Part shown: in pieces, positions 44,017 to 55,607 of the stretch | Position numbering within the stretch: the first letter of the stretch is position 1 | How the letters are laid out: each line of letters starts with the position of its first letter | Source of the DNA: Serripes groenlandicus | Taxonomy: Eukaryota; Mollusca; Bivalvia; Cardiida; Cardiidae | DNA: 64,000 bases | Direction of reading: 5' to 3' | Assembly: GCA_031761405.1 (NCBI GenBank) | Contig: JASEVX010000017.1 | Coordinates: forward strand, 8,438,798-8,502,797 | Translations under genes and position numbers: made by a program | The notes under the pieces: model-generated | The model's input: the letters and a program-made list of their open reading frames with translations, nothing else | What the model was told of the DNA's origin: nothing | Database searches by the model: none

Positions 44017-45600
44017 AAGCGGTCAATATCCTCCAAACCCTGAATAGTGGGTACTTAAGCATGCAAAAGGGTAAAATTACCTCAAAACCCTAAATTGTGG
44101 TTACTTGAAAGCATGTAAAAGGGTTACATGACCTCAAAACCCTGAAGTGTGGGTACTAAAGCATGCAAAATGGTTCAATAACCTCCAAACCCTAAATTGT
44201 GGGTACTACAACATGCAAAATGGTTAAATATCCTACAAGCCCTGAATAGTGGGTATTAAATCATGCAAAATAGTTAAATAACCTCCAAACCCTAAATTGT
44301 GGGTACTGTAGTATGTAAAAGGGTTCAATATCCTCCAAACCCGAAATTGTGGGTACTAAAGCATGGAAAAGAGTTCAATATCCTCAAAACCCTGAATGGA
44401 GGGTACTTCAGCTTGTAAAAGGGTTAAATTAACTCAAAACCCTGAATTGTGGGTACTAAAGCATTTAAAAGGGTTAAATGGCCTCAAAACCCTAACTTGT
44501 GGGTACTAAAGTGTGTAAAAGGGTTTAATATCCTCCAAACACTAAATTGTGGGTACTAAAGTATGTAAAAGGTTTCAATATCATCCAAACCCTAAATTGT
44601 GGTTACTAAAGTATCAGTAATGATATTATAAAGACCTTTTTCTATTTTAAATTAAGATATATTGAGACAATAGTATAGTCTAATATCATTTATCATATAT
44701 CATGTAAAATCACTATCAATACGCCATGTAATTTTGAATATGATACAAATTTATCTGAGGAAAGGAATTTGTATAAGTGTCTATGACGCTTGTTTTCCAA
44801 TCCTATGAACATAACATGTATTATATATATATACCAATGTACAACTATTTCTCAATAAATATGTTTAAACTAAAGTATTTGTAAAAGGGTTCAATATCCT
44901 CCAAACCCTAAATTGTGGGTACTAAAGCATGTAACAGGGTTCAATATCCTCCAAACACTTAATTGTGGGTAATAAAGTAAAAGGGTTCAATATCCTCCAA
45001 ACCCTAAATTGTGGGTACTAAAGTATGTAAAAGGGTTCAATATCCTCCAAACCCTAAATTGTGGGTACTAAAGCATGTAAAAGGGTTCAACATCCTCCAA
45101 ACCCTGAATTGTGGGTACTTAAGCATGAAAAAGGGTTAAATATCATTCAAACCCTAAATTGTGGGCACTTAATTAAGCATGTAAAAGGTTTCAATATCCT
45201 CCAAACCCTAAATTTTAGGTACTAAAGCTTGTAAAAGGGTTCAATATCATCCAAACCCTAAATTGTGGGTACTAAAGCATGCAAAAGGGTTCAATATCAT
45301 CCAAGCCCTAACTTGTGGGTACTTAAGTATGTAAAAGGGGTTAAATGACCTCAAACCCTAAATTGTGGGTACTGAAGTATGCAAAATGGTTCAATAACCT
45401 CCAAATCCTGAAATGTGGGTACTTGAAAGCATGCAAAAGGGTTCAATATCATCTAAACCCTGAATAGTGGGTACGTTACGTAAGCATGTAAAAGGGTTAA
45501 ATGACCTCAAAACCCTGAATTGTGGGTAGTAATGCATGAAAAAGGGTTCAATATCATCCAAACCCTAAATTGTGGGTACTAAAGCATGTAAAAGGGTTTA
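44017..45600. repeat. 50 bp satellite array
   Basis: About 26 diverged units of exactly or nearly 50 bp contain aaaccctaaattgtgggtact, then catgtaaaagggttcaatat. A non-repeat segment of about 250 bp interrupts it at 44620-44870. The right border abuts the pseudogene without any other element between. Confidence 0.95.
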
Positions 45601-48010
45601 TATCATAAATGACATCGCGTGTGAAGTGGAAGAGTTCCTCTATCATGTCCTCCTCCATGGCAAGATCCTCTCCGCACCACGAGAGCTGCCGTTACGCCAC
45701 AGGCCTCTTCGCAACCTAGACATACAGGGACATCTTACCCTTGCTGTAGAAGCCCGAGTTGGCATCACAACCTGTCATGCAGTGCAGCTGCACAATACAG
45801 CTGACCTGCCTGTGCAACGTCAGTCAGGTAGCTGCATATCATTGCTTGTAGCCGTCTCTTGAATGCTCCAGCAGTAATGGTCGGGAAAGGATGATGGATG
45901 CCAGCTTGTGGACATAGTAAGACCACTGTCTGGTATGGTGTACCATCTTGCGTTTGTTCGCCTTCTGCTGAGGGAGTCGGCAGAGAGAGTTCTGGGTGAG
46001 GTTGCTCTTCTGGGTCTTCCTGTATGTGCCATTGCAGTTGAATAATGCCACACATTCTTCTACAACACGATGTTCTAGCAAGTCAGTGAGGTCTACTAAT
46101 TTGCTGACTTCAACAAGGTTGATCACTGCCTTGAGTGCGTCCCGCTCCAGCTACATGGCTGTTGCCTTCAGGTCCTCCCCAGACTTTGGTTGTGTCTGTG
46201 CCTTTGGCAAACGCCAAGCGTTTGCTCAGAGAGACTGATGCATAGGTGGAGGTATCCTTACTGAAGACCCGCTCTCGCGAGAAGCGAGTTAATTTCTCCT
46301 CTCCTGCAGCAAGGGCTGAGTTGAAGTCCGCAATGAGCTCATCTGTTGCAGGCATGGCTGACTGTAGTGTGCGGGTGATACTGGGTAAAACGGGAAGTCA
46401 AACTCTTGCATGCACGCACTGCTCATCTTCTCGCATCCGTTTCGGGCCGCATTCCACATGCTTCCCCTTTGCTGGTTTTCGGTCGGCAAGGGCATTGTGA
46501 GCTGCACGGATCTTGGCTATATTGTTCACATTTCTGGAGTGCACCAGTAGCTGCTTCTCATTCTGCAGGATGGAGAGCCAGCCAGATTTCATTTAGCTGC
46601 CCTTGTTCATGGTGCACTCGATCCACATGTCCCATGCCATGTTGGAGTAGGGATTGCCTGTGATGGAATGGGTGAAGTCAGTGCGAAGGAATGTGACCTG
46701 GTCAGCACGGAGAGATGTCAGCATTCCCCAGAAGTCAGGCAGCCAGCTTCCATACCTATTTTTGTCATACGATACCATCCATGGCAACATGGCGCGTAGA
46801 GAGCTGACATACGTGTACCAGTTACATACATGAACTGCGTGCACATTCTGCATTAGCGCATCTATCATGGACAGGAAGTCCCTCCAGTAGTCTGCCATGT
46901 CACTAATCTCCAAATGAATGAAGAGGTTAGCGATGATGTTTGCGAGGTCAGCATCCATCTCCAGTTCCACATGAGCAGCAGCGCGACTTTCTTGGAAGAC
47001 GCTCATATCTCTCAGAATCTCGAGGTTATCCTTCGTCTTAACAGCCAAGTCAGAAATGACATTCTTCTTCACCAGCTGACTAATGAGCGCCTCATACATG
47101 AGCCGCAAACAGCGCTGCCTCCTCTTGTGATGCTTGCCCTGCAGCGCATGATGGACAGAGCCCTCAGCAATATCACTCCTAATTCACTCCCTTTGTACCG
47201 CATGTAGATAGCGCTCATCATCACACACTGTGTATGGTAGGGACCAAGGAACGGCACAATATCACGATACTTGTCTGGGTTCTCAGCCTTGCACTAGGTG
47301 ATGTGGACTTACACAGGATGATCTCCCACTTAAATAGCGAATAGCATGCGCGACTATGATAGAAGACAGCTTGTCCATGACGTCATTTACAACGGATTTG
47401 TTCGGCTCTTGACTAAATGACATTTGGTAATATGCCTTGCTCTTATCTTTATCCACATTCAAACAAGCATGGAACCCATTATAAGTTGGTATACTTTGAT
47501 TGTGTGCATCAGGGTGGTCGCCATCCGCGTCAGTGCAAGCAAGTGCATGAATAATGCTTCGCTTGCACTGAGGCTTTGTACTTGATGAGGAAGCAGCTCG
47601 GTCAATGCTTGATACAGAGTCTTGGCATCCTTGATACGCGCATCCGCATCCTCGTCGTCCGGAGTGATTGCCTTGTCCTCGTCCTGTACACGATTTTCAA
47701 GACGCTGTAGAAACATCCAGTTACAGCGGTGTGCAGTTCCCCCTCCTGTCAAGGTGTCGTTGAGGAAATCATCATTGTCAATGATACTGATGCTTGGTTT
47801 TCCTTCAGTGATCTCGTCAGGAAAAACCGCATGTTGATGATGGTAGTGGTAGGTCGCTTTGTGACATACTGTGTGATGATGAACGTAAGAGAGAGTGTGC
47901 TGGTAGACAGATATACCCCCTTCTTACCCAACAAAGACGATAGCAGCTGCACCGTGAGAGGCAAGAGCGGACTGACTAAGCATAATTTACTCATTAGTTA
48001 TTTGAAGCTC
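45600..48010 (-). pseudogene. Decayed large ORF of a repetitive invertebrate protein family
   Basis: The minus strand holds consecutive pieces of one protein, N- to C-terminal from 48.0 to 45.6 kb. They are SIIDNDDFLNDTLTGGG (about 47760); YRDIVPFLGPYHTQCVMM (about 47250); a 172-codon piece 46593-47108 with LPWMVSYDKNRYGSWLPDFW and MAWDMWIECTMNKGS; then KSGWLSILQNEKQLLVHSRN, LTRFSRERVFSKDTSTYASV, HRVVEECVALFNCNGTYRKT and GCDANSGFYSKGK (45734-45772). A TAA replaces one codon between MNKGS and KSGW. At least four frameshifts and two more stops follow. From memory, this order matches a multi-copy protein family seen in molluscs and cnidarians. The final GCDxxSGFYxxGK resembles the helix-turn region of XPG/FEN-type nucleases, but the acidic motifs expected before it are missing. 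The base composition is richer in G+C than the surroundings. Function is not established. Confidence 0.65.
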
Positions 48011-48199
48011 ACATGGTTGCGGGGTTCTTGTTCCTTTTATCCTATATCGTCTGAGTACCTCGCTTTTGTGACATTATATTACGTCAAAGATAACATAACC
48101 ATGCGATATTGATCTTTAAGCGATCAATCACCGTCCTCAATTGCATTAATTTAGCCAAAATAATATATTAATGCATGCTATCAGGTGCGACACTATAAA
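48011..48199. other. No feature recognised
   Basis: Short unique stretch between the pseudogene and the next HINE. Confidence 0.5.
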
Positions 48200-48801
48200 A
48201 AACTTATGTTTTTGCTCCAGCTTATGGCAGCCATCTTGGATATCTGGGTCAAAATGATATTAAAACGTAAAAGTGATGTCAGAATCGGAATCCTCGTGAT
48301 TGATTTAGTGGAAGAAGTGTATTTATACTTGATTCTAGGTACTCTGGTTCAAAAGTTAATTTTTCAAGATGGAGCTGGCGGCCATCTCGGATATTTTGGA
48401 CAAAATGGTGTTTGAGCGTCAAACTGATGTCAGAATCGGAATCCTCGTGGTTTATTTAGTGGAAAAAGTGTATTTATACTTCATTCTAGATGCTCTGGTT
48501 CAAAAGTTAATTTTTCAAAATGGTGCCGGCGGCCATTTTGATTTTGCCCCCTAGGAAAAACTGCCGGCATTTTTGCGAGGGGCCGGGTTTCTAAATTTTT
48601 TATAAAAGGTCCATAGAAGTCAAATCAATCGTCAAAACATGTTAGCCAGAGAATGGTCACGGGATTGAGGTTCTGGACCCAACTAAAAGGTCTTACAATT
48701 GCATGTTATTTTACAGAGTTATGGCCCTTTTACTTATAAAGTTATGGTGTAGGTCAAGGTGCTGTTTTGGGGGTATTTATCATCTTCAGTGATAGTTCTA
48801 G
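48200..48801 (+). mobile_element. HINE with two 157 bp units
   Basis: Two units carry gatgtcagaatcggaatcctcgtg and tggttcaaaagttaatttttc. The 3' end (gggggtatttatcatcttc, hairpin, CTAG, T) is the same as at 19186. The 5' end is unclear. Confidence 0.7.
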
Positions 48802-48813
48802 TTCTTTTTAGCA

Positions 48814-49224
48814 AGTGCATGAGAAAATGTACAAGTTGGCTTTTGTGAACAGTAGAGAACCAGATCAGCCTGTGCATCCACACATTGTGATCAAGATCTA
48901 CACTGTTTACTTATTACTTACACAACCTTGTTAACCCATTCCCTCATATAGACGCTTTCTGACGCCTCTGCAGCAGACGGCTTTTTGAAAACATAGTGAC
49001 AAAAGAAGAAATTGCACAAAACGTGGTTATCCATTCAATTATAGAGATTTTCCATGTTTTGACAAAATACGTTCAAAGTCGTCTGCTGCAGAATTGGCGT
49101 ATGAGGGAAAGGGTTAAAAGATGCTGTCAACTTGTGTAGAGTTTTGACCAGACTGAGCAGGTGGCAAGATAATCTGAACCTACACTTTTGACAAATGTCA
49201 ACTTGTACCTTTCCTCATGCACTG
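48814..49224. mobile_element. FB2 inverted-repeat element with nested TTM
   Basis: Ends AGTGCATGAGaAAAtGTACAAG and its near-complement cttgtacctttcctcatgcact form inverted repeats of about 25 bp. Related fragments occur at 54870-54960 and 62050-62270. A TTM sits inside. Confidence 0.7.
48931..49117 (-). mobile_element. TTM MITE lacking one hairpin arm
   Basis: TTAA both ends. gcacaaaacgtgg is joined to ttatccattc, removing the right hairpin arm. Confidence 0.9.
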
Positions 49225-49364
49225 ACTCAAAAACGATTCTAGCACCTTTGGACCAAATGTATCCAAATGTATGCAATGAAACTTCTTTAATTTACCGTCT
49301 TAACTTTTTTACCTCTACATTTTCTTTTTCATCACTTCAGATTTTGGTCACAAGCGTGATATAG

Positions 49365-49587
49365 TTAACCCTTTCCCTCATACGACAATTCTGCAGCAGT
49401 CGACTTTGAACATATTTTGTCAAAACATAGAAAATCTCCATAATTGACCTATGACAAAAAGTCGAAAACATTGTGGCAAAAGGAGAAATTGCATGTTTTT
49501 TGTGCAATTTCTTCTTTTGTCACTATGTTTTCAAAAAGCCTTCTGCTGCAGAGGCGTCAATAGCGTCTATATGAGGGAAAGGGTTAA
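49365..49587 (+). mobile_element. TTM MITE, full-length
   Basis: TTAA both ends, with a small internal deletion beside acctatgac. The hairpin is intact. Confidence 0.92.
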
Positions 49588-49775
49588 CAGGAAGCATAAT
49601 AGGAACATGAATATTTATGTCGGTTAAATCATACAAATTACCTGATTGGCTCAATTTCAACACATGCGTAGGGACACCATGTTATAATATGACAGTCCTT
49701 TTTTTTCCCTACCTGTGAACAAAATCTACTTTTTAACATGTCTGAAAGTCTTCTTATATATCTTCTCAAAATGTT

Positions 49776-49925
49776 CAACTCCATTCAATAATTATTTATC
49801 TAACTAAGGAGAGTTTCTATAATTCTATGTAGGGCAAAGAATTCTCCTTTTGCCACAATATTTTCAGCTCCATTCAATAATTATTTATCTATCTATGGAG
49901 AGTTTCTATAATTCTATGTAGATGT
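49776..49925. repeat. ~90 bp tandem duplication of old TTM DNA
   Basis: attcaataattatttatct...gagagtttctataattctatg occurs twice, separated by a TTM-like ttctccttttgccacaat. Confidence 0.85.
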
Positions 49926-50045
49926 TTTCATAGTCGTCCACTGATTTATCCTATTTGAGAAAGGGTTGAGCAATCATGATTTGCATTTACCACAATTATT
50001 TTGAACACTTTTCATAACAGGGCTTGTGTTCAATACAAAATAATT

Positions 50046-50292
50046 CGAGGGCTTGGCGTGAAACGGTTGTAACTAAAAACCTATTTTGGAAACCCTGGTT
50101 TAAGGGCAATTTTTACCCCTTTGTAAACAATGCAAATTTAGGTGCCATTGCTCAGAACGAGCAATGGCACCTAAATTTCCATTGTTTACCAAGAAAAAAA
50201 GATTTAATGTTTATTAAGACTTTATGGCGAGGTGATTAACCTTGGTAAGAAAATACCAATTTTAGTTACAACCGTTTCACACCAAGCCCTCG
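50046..50292 (+). mobile_element. FB1 palindromic MITE
   Basis: Opposite-orientation copy of 43160-43405 with the same inverted ends and central hairpin (loop agaac). One A in the right end replaces G. Confidence 0.92.
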
Positions 50293-50436
50293 AAATAGTT
50301 GATTATCTTTGGTTCAAATTGAAATTTATCATAACCTCTTGTCCATTTATCTTTAGTATTAGTCCTATTAGTCTCAATGTATCGCCGTTACATATTGCAT
50401 TTTAATTGCATTGCATTGTGTAGGATGCGAACAGAC

Positions 50437-50698
50437 CTGGCCGGGTAGCTCAATTGGTAGCGTATCTGACTCGTGATCTGGAGGTCACGGGTTCGATACC
50501 CGGTTGCGGCGACATTCTTTCGGGCGATGTTTTCCATTGCCTCTCACCTGATCTATGTGAGAAAGTAGTCAGTGGCTTCGAAAGAATGTTGTGTAAGTAC
50601 TGGTACTGAAAGCCAGGAAAACATGGGTAGGTGCACTGACCGCCGTGATATGACCAAAGCTGTTGAAAGCGGCGTTAAACTCCAAACAAACAAACAAA
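50437..50698 (+). mobile_element. SINE S1, full-length reference copy
   Basis: tRNA-like head (gtagctcaattggtag A box, anticodon-loop-like ctcgtga, B box gggttcgatacccgg), body with gtgcactgaccgccgtgatat, tail aaagcggcgttaaac plus CAAA repeats. The 14 bp duplication GGATGCGAACAGAC lies at 50423-50436 and 50699-50712. The acceptor-stem halves do not pair well, so this is a SINE and not a tRNA gene. The CGT anticodon suggests tRNA-Thr ancestry. Confidence 0.95.
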
Positions 50699-50712
50699 GG
50701 ATGCGAACAGAC

Positions 50713-51337
50713 AAAATAAAAAATTCCATTCTTAGTACAGAAACCTGGACTATAGTCTTATATGTCACTTTTCATGATCAGTTTAACAGTATTCATCTCA
50801 TTCATTTAAAACACAGACCCTGCCAGGTTAAACATCCTACATAATACTTAAATCTTCAAATAATACCGATATCTGCATTACTAACTACAGATTTAATTTG
50901 TCTAATGTTTGTGGACTTAAATGTAGTTATTTTATTTCTTCATGTGCAACGAAATATTGCGCAATATTGCAGCTTCTTTATGATGGATGCTTTGCATCAA
51001 ACATTCATCATGTTTAACCTTAGGGATAGTCATACAAACGACCTTTGATGATTATTGTTACTTTACAGATAGATCTCGTGGGACTCAATTTACACATGAT
51101 ATATCTCACGTAATTGCTGGAAAAAATAACATCAGCTTGTTTATTTGAACAAACTTGATGATTCATCAAGGTCATACTCAAACTGACTTTTCTCATTTTT
51201 AAAAATATTAAGATAAGGGATACATAAAATGGAAATTAGTGTCAATAAATTTCATTGAGAAATTTGCAGATATTTCATTTATGTTCAAGAAGGAATTAGT
51301 TCTAATTAATCAATGATTTTCAAGGTTACATAATGAA
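50713..51337. other. No feature recognised
   Basis: AT-rich unique DNA. The frame overlapping 50713-50844 is an extension of the SINE frame and has no domain. Confidence 0.6.
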
Positions 51338-51475
51338 TCCGTTTTGGTGGAGTGGTTAGCATAAGGGATTTGTGACCAGGCGTTCTGTGTTCCATATCTG
51401 CTCTTAGCTGTTAGGGTTAGTAAATATACAGTTAGTATTAATTAAACTATTAATTGGTAATAAAACCCCACTGGT
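51338..51475 (+). mobile_element. Decayed S4-like SINE head
   Basis: ccgttttggtggagtggttagc resembles the S4 head. The B box region (ctgtgttccatatctgc) is heavily mutated, and aataaaacccc remains at the end. Confidence 0.5.
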
Positions 51476-51697
51476 TCTTTTATCTATTTAGGCATGCTTA
51501 ATGTGCAATTTTGAGATTAATTTCATCAGCTTAATTTGACTACTTGAGGTCAATTAATCCTTTTCCAAATAAAGGTGCAGTATAACGCATCCGCAATAGA
51601 CCCCTTGAGCCAAAATAATTTTGACTCTTTCGATAACTGCATTCTTTCATTTGTAGATATTTTCAATATTGTTCCTAGATTTTTCAAAAGTCACTCC

Positions 51698-51927
51698 TTA
51701 ACCCTTTCCCTCATATAGACGCTTTCTGATGCCTCTGCAGCAGACGGCTTTTTGAAAACATAGTGACAAAAGAAGAAATTGCTCAAAACTAGCAATTTCT
51801 CCTTTTGCCACAATGTTTTCCACTTTAAGACATAGGTTATCCATTTAATCATAGAGCTTTTCTATTTTTTGAAAAAATATGTTCAAAGTCGTCTGCTGCA
51901 GAATTGTCGTATGAGGGAAAGGGTTAA
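51698..51927 (-). mobile_element. TTM MITE, full-length
   Basis: TTAA both ends. The loop variant gctcaaaactagc keeps hairpin complementarity. An older TTM fragment lies at 51555-51697. Confidence 0.93.
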
Positions 51928-52394
51928 ATGATTCATGCAGTTTCCTCAAACTATTGAGTTTATTGATTTCAACGAATCCGCTCAAAGACCAAGGTGAAAA
52001 TTTAGTTAGAAATGGAGAAGTTGCTCTCTATGTACAATTTCTTCCTTTCCCACAATGTTTTGAAATGTTACCTATTGTGTCCGCTTCAATATGCCAAGGG
52101 TACTATGAGCGGGATTGGTTGAGATCAATAAACTCAAATGTTTGAGGATTTAATCTACCAATAATCCATGTAATACCCGGGCTAAGATTACAAATCTGCA
52201 TATTCATATAAAATGGGCATGGCTTTTATTGGTAACTACCTGTATAAAAGTGAGGTTACTCGAGCAGTTATTGGCCTTTCCATTGACATATTGTCTTCTG
52301 GCTGGATATAAGGTACTTTATACAGTACTTTGATTTCTGCTGTAACTGGGATTAATATAACAGAGCTGTAATCTATCTATTTTATCGGGTATGT
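51928..52394. other. Decayed TTM and unrecognised DNA
   Basis: An old core near 52010-52070 (aatggagaagttgctc...cacaatgtttt). Nothing else is supported. Confidence 0.5.
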
Positions 52395-52592
52395 TATACA
52401 ACACCTTTTGACCCTTCTGCAGCAGACTACTTTTGAAAACATTGTGGAAAAAGAAGAAATTGCTGTTTTTGGCACAAGGCTTTAAACTCTGTTCAATTTT
52501 TATACTTTCATTTACAGAGAAATGTTTCATACTTTTGCCTAAATGTTTTCAAAATCACCTGCTTCAGATTTGTCACATGGGGGAAAGGTATA
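52395..52592 (-). mobile_element. TTM MITE, old copy
   Basis: ttttgacccttctgcagcag, one hairpin arm, tttacagagaaatg, then cacctgcttcagatttgtc and gggggaaagg. Confidence 0.65.
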
Positions 52593-52827
52593 ATATTTCA
52601 GATTTCTCCACTGTTTTGATCTTTTTCTGTTCACTTGATATAATTAATATGTTAAAAGTTGTTTGTGAAAAATGCTTACACCTAGAATTTGAAGTTTTTT
52701 TTTTCCTTTTTTTACACAATGTTTTCACAAATTGTCAACTACATAAGGCATCATAATTATGTCATCTGTACAATTATCACCTACATTAGTTTTTATTTTA
52801 TTATAATATAATTATAACTGACTTTTT

Positions 52828-52960
52828 GTGTCACCTGCGTAGCATGGTAGGCACTTAGGGATTACTTTTTTGTCCGGCGTCTGTCTGTCTGTCCATCCGT
52901 CTGTCTGTCGTCACACATTTTCGTCACGTTTTCAAATAACTTTTTTTCAATGTGTGTGAT
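52828..52960 (+). mobile_element. Helitron-like element, 5' part
   Basis: GTGTCACCTGCGTAGCATGG, then gtccggcg and a CTGT microsatellite, as at 55450. No matching 3' end was found. A perfect 10 bp hairpin (ttactgggta/tacccagtaa) lies downstream at 53251-53274. Confidence 0.7.
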
Positions 52961-53424
52961 GTGTTCACAAAAGAGGGATAATCCAAATATTTTTTATATC
53001 AGAGTTATTGCCCCTTTTCTGTGAAATGAATACTTTCAAAACATTATGTTTTAATCTCTCGCTGGTATTAGTACAGTATTTAGTATCAACGGTGCTGAAC
53101 TCCAGATTATAGATAGTATAGTCAAAGTTTTAAAAAAGTGTTCAAAAGTTGTCTTGAAATATCAGGATCATAGTTCTGGGATAAACCTGAAGTAATAATT
53201 TCACTTTTCAGTACAATAAACATCTAAATATGGATTGTTTATGCTTCATTTTACTGGGTAGATATACCCAGTAAGACAAATTTTGTACAATTTCATGACT
53301 TTCAAATGACTGTTTTTCAACATTTACTGCCAAAATAGTTTTGAACTATTTATTACTTACTTTGTTGGTACTATTAGCAATATTTGCAGAAGTTTAAACT
53401 TTCCAAATTTTGAGTTCAACACCT
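52961..53424. other. No gene recognised
   Basis: AT-rich; may be the body of the Helitron-like element. No repeat units were detected. Confidence 0.45.
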
Positions 53425-53633
53425 TTAACCTTTTCCCTCATACGACAATTCTGCAGCAGACGACTTTGAACGTATTTTGTCAAAACAAAGAAAATCTCAA
53501 TAATTGAATGGAAAACATTGTGGCAAAAGGAGAAATTGCACGTTTTGTGCAATTTCTTCTTTTGTCACTATGTTCTCAAAAATCCGTCTGCTGCAGAGGC
53601 GTCAGAAAGCGTCTATATGAGGGAAAGGGTTAA
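53425..53633 (+). mobile_element. TTM MITE with internal deletion
   Basis: TTAA both ends. About 20 bp are missing between gaatgg and aaaacattg. Confidence 0.92.
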
Positions 53634-53883
53634 TGAAAAAGTACCAACAATTTTTATTTTATCAGGACCTTGTGTTTTTGAGTCTCATATTTCGGAAGGG
53701 GAAGAAATGATCAATGATAATTAAAATTAAATAATTTATTAAAATTTCTCATTTAAAATGTAGTCAGTGCAGAATTGCTTTTCATGATTGTGACAGAGAT
53801 ATTGAAATCAAATTATTAAGAATGTTTAGAAAGAACTCATAAAGTTTGGCAAAAGAAAAGTGACATTATAATTTATAATTATG

Positions 53884-54113
53884 TTAACCCTTTCCCCCAT
53901 ATAGAGGCTTTCTGACGCCTCTGCAGCACGCAGCTTTTTGAAAACATAGTGACAAAAGAAGAAATTGCTCAAAACAAGCAATTTCTCCTTTTGCCACAAT
54001 GTTTTCCACTTTTAGTCATGGGTTGTCCATTTAATTAAAGAGATTTTCTATTTGTTGACAAAATATGTTCAAAGTCGTCTGCTGCAGAATTGTTGTATGA
54101 GGGAAAGGGTTAA
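53884..54113 (-). mobile_element. TTM MITE, full-length
   Basis: TTAA both ends; loop gctcaaaacaagc. Confidence 0.93.
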
Positions 54114-54227
54114 ACTATGATCAGACTCTGCAGTCTGATCTGAGTCACTCTGTATTTTCTAAAATCCTGACACGTACCCGAGTCTCCAAGGTTTTGAATT
54201 GTTTCCATTGCTTTCAAGTAGGCTACT

Positions 54228-54486
54228 TTACCCTTTCCCACATGCAACAAATCTGTCTTAAACAGCTTTGAAATTACCTAGACAAATACGTATGGAAAGT
54301 ATCTATAAACTAAAGTGACTATATATATATATATAAATATATAATTGCTGGTTAGAGTCAAAAACATTATGGCAAAAGAAGAAATTGCTCATATTGAACT
54401 ATTTCTCCTTTTCCACAATGTTTACAAGAATTGTCCTGACTGTAGATGCATCAAAAGAGACTTTTATATATGTCGGAAAGGGTTAA
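54228..54486 (+). mobile_element. TTM MITE, old copy with TA expansion
   Basis: ccctttcccacatgcaac, a TA microsatellite in the middle (about 54320-54345), a hairpin attgctcatattgaac, and right end gtcggaaagggttaa. Confidence 0.7.
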
Positions 54487-54654
54487 ATTTACTTTTGAAT
54501 TTAAGAAACCTAAAAAATTTGATAGGGGCAGAAACTTTACCTTTTCTTGGGATCTTTGTAAAATATTTGTTTTCATGGCCACATTAAAAAAAAAAAAATG
54601 GAGATAACCTGGAAATATCCTCAATGTATTCTAGGATTGTTAGGTCAAATAGTA

Positions 54655-54850
54655 TTAAAGCAGACCATATTAATGATTAGCAAACAAAGTAATAAACATA
54701 TTAATGATAAGCAAACAATCTAATAAACATATTGATGATATTAGCAAACAATGCAATTAACGTAAATGGTAATTAAGCAAACAATGTAATTTAGCTTGTA
54801 AAATGGTATTAAATCAGACCATATTAATGATAAACAAACAATATAGAAAT
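54655..54850. repeat. Degenerate ~35 bp tandem repeat
   Basis: Five imperfect units containing atattaatgat and agcaaacaa. Confidence 0.75.
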
Positions 54851-54994
54851 AGATAAGACTGCATATAATTAAGCTTGTTAAAAGCTTTTGTCATCTTGTG
54901 TAGATTTACAGGCTGATCTGAACCTACACAAATGTCAAATTGTACTTTTTCCCATGGCTCCAGCTATAACTTTATCTAGTGCATTGTTTTATGT

Positions 54995-55370
54995 TAAATT
55001 AGGGTTTTAGGCCATTTTCAACATTATTTCAGTTATATCACGGCAATAGTTCACTTATTCATGATCCTTAACCCTTTCCCTCATACGACAATTCTGCAGC
55101 AGACGACTGAACATATTTTGTCAAAAAATAGAAAATCTCTATAATTGAATGGATAACCTTTGACTGAAAGTCGAAAACATTGTGGCAATAGGAGAAATTG
55201 CTTGTTTTGAGCAATTTCTTCTTTTGTCACTATGTTTTCAAAAAGATGTCTGCTGCAGAGGCGTCAGAAAGCGTCTATACCAGTGCAGTGGGCTAGGAAA
55301 AATTGTGCCTTTCCCAGGGCCAAGGGTGCTTCACCATGACTGCCTCAAGTCGGGATCTAACCTGGAACAC
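54995..55370 (-). mobile_element. SINE S4 interrupted by a TTM
   Basis: Left: ttttaggccattttcaacat...cttattcatgatcc. Right, after the TTM: gcagtgggctaggaaaaattgtgcc and gcttcaccatgac. Together they give one S4 body in complement. Confidence 0.8.
55068..55281 (+). mobile_element. TTM MITE, right terminus lost
   Basis: TTAA at the left only. The element ends at agcgtctata and runs directly into SINE sequence. Confidence 0.88.
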
Positions 55371-55449
55371 CTTGTTTCCATTCCCCGATGCCATCCTCTT
55401 TGCCACTGCACATTCCTTTTTGCAAATTTGTTGGGGGAAAATGAATTAT

Positions 55450-55607
55450 TTTTGTGTCACCCTGCGTAGCATGGTAGGCACTTACGAATTACTTTTTTTT
55501 TTGTCCGGCGTCTGTCTGTCTGTCTGTCTGTCCATCTCACTTTTTCGTAACACTTTCAATGAGCAGGTGCAGGTGACACATGTGCTCCGCGGAGCACTCC
55601 ATTCTAG
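55450..55607 (+). mobile_element. Short Helitron/HINE with complete ends
   Basis: 5' GTGTCACCCTGC, a CTGT microsatellite, inverted partner GCAGGTGACAC (55569-55579), perfect hairpin GTGCTCCGCGGAGCAC (55582-55597) and 3' CTAG followed by T. This is the clearest Helitron-type terminus in the window. Confidence 0.88.

Noticed and set aside
44017..45600. Telomere-like CCCTAAA motifs
   Set aside because: The motif occurs once per 50 bp unit and not as uninterrupted short repeats, so this is an ordinary satellite.
45572..46663. Plus-strand frames over the 45.6-48 kb region
   Set aside because: They are shadows of the minus-strand protein pieces, which show the coherent domain order.
50437..50510. 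Functional tRNA gene
   Set aside because: A and B boxes are present, but acceptor halves pair poorly, and the sequence continues into a SINE body with target duplications. The same holds for the S2, S3 and S4 heads.
53640..53724. Possible terminal exon after tttatcag
   Set aside because: The open stretch is only about 20 codons with no homology, and the upstream frame is MITE sequence.
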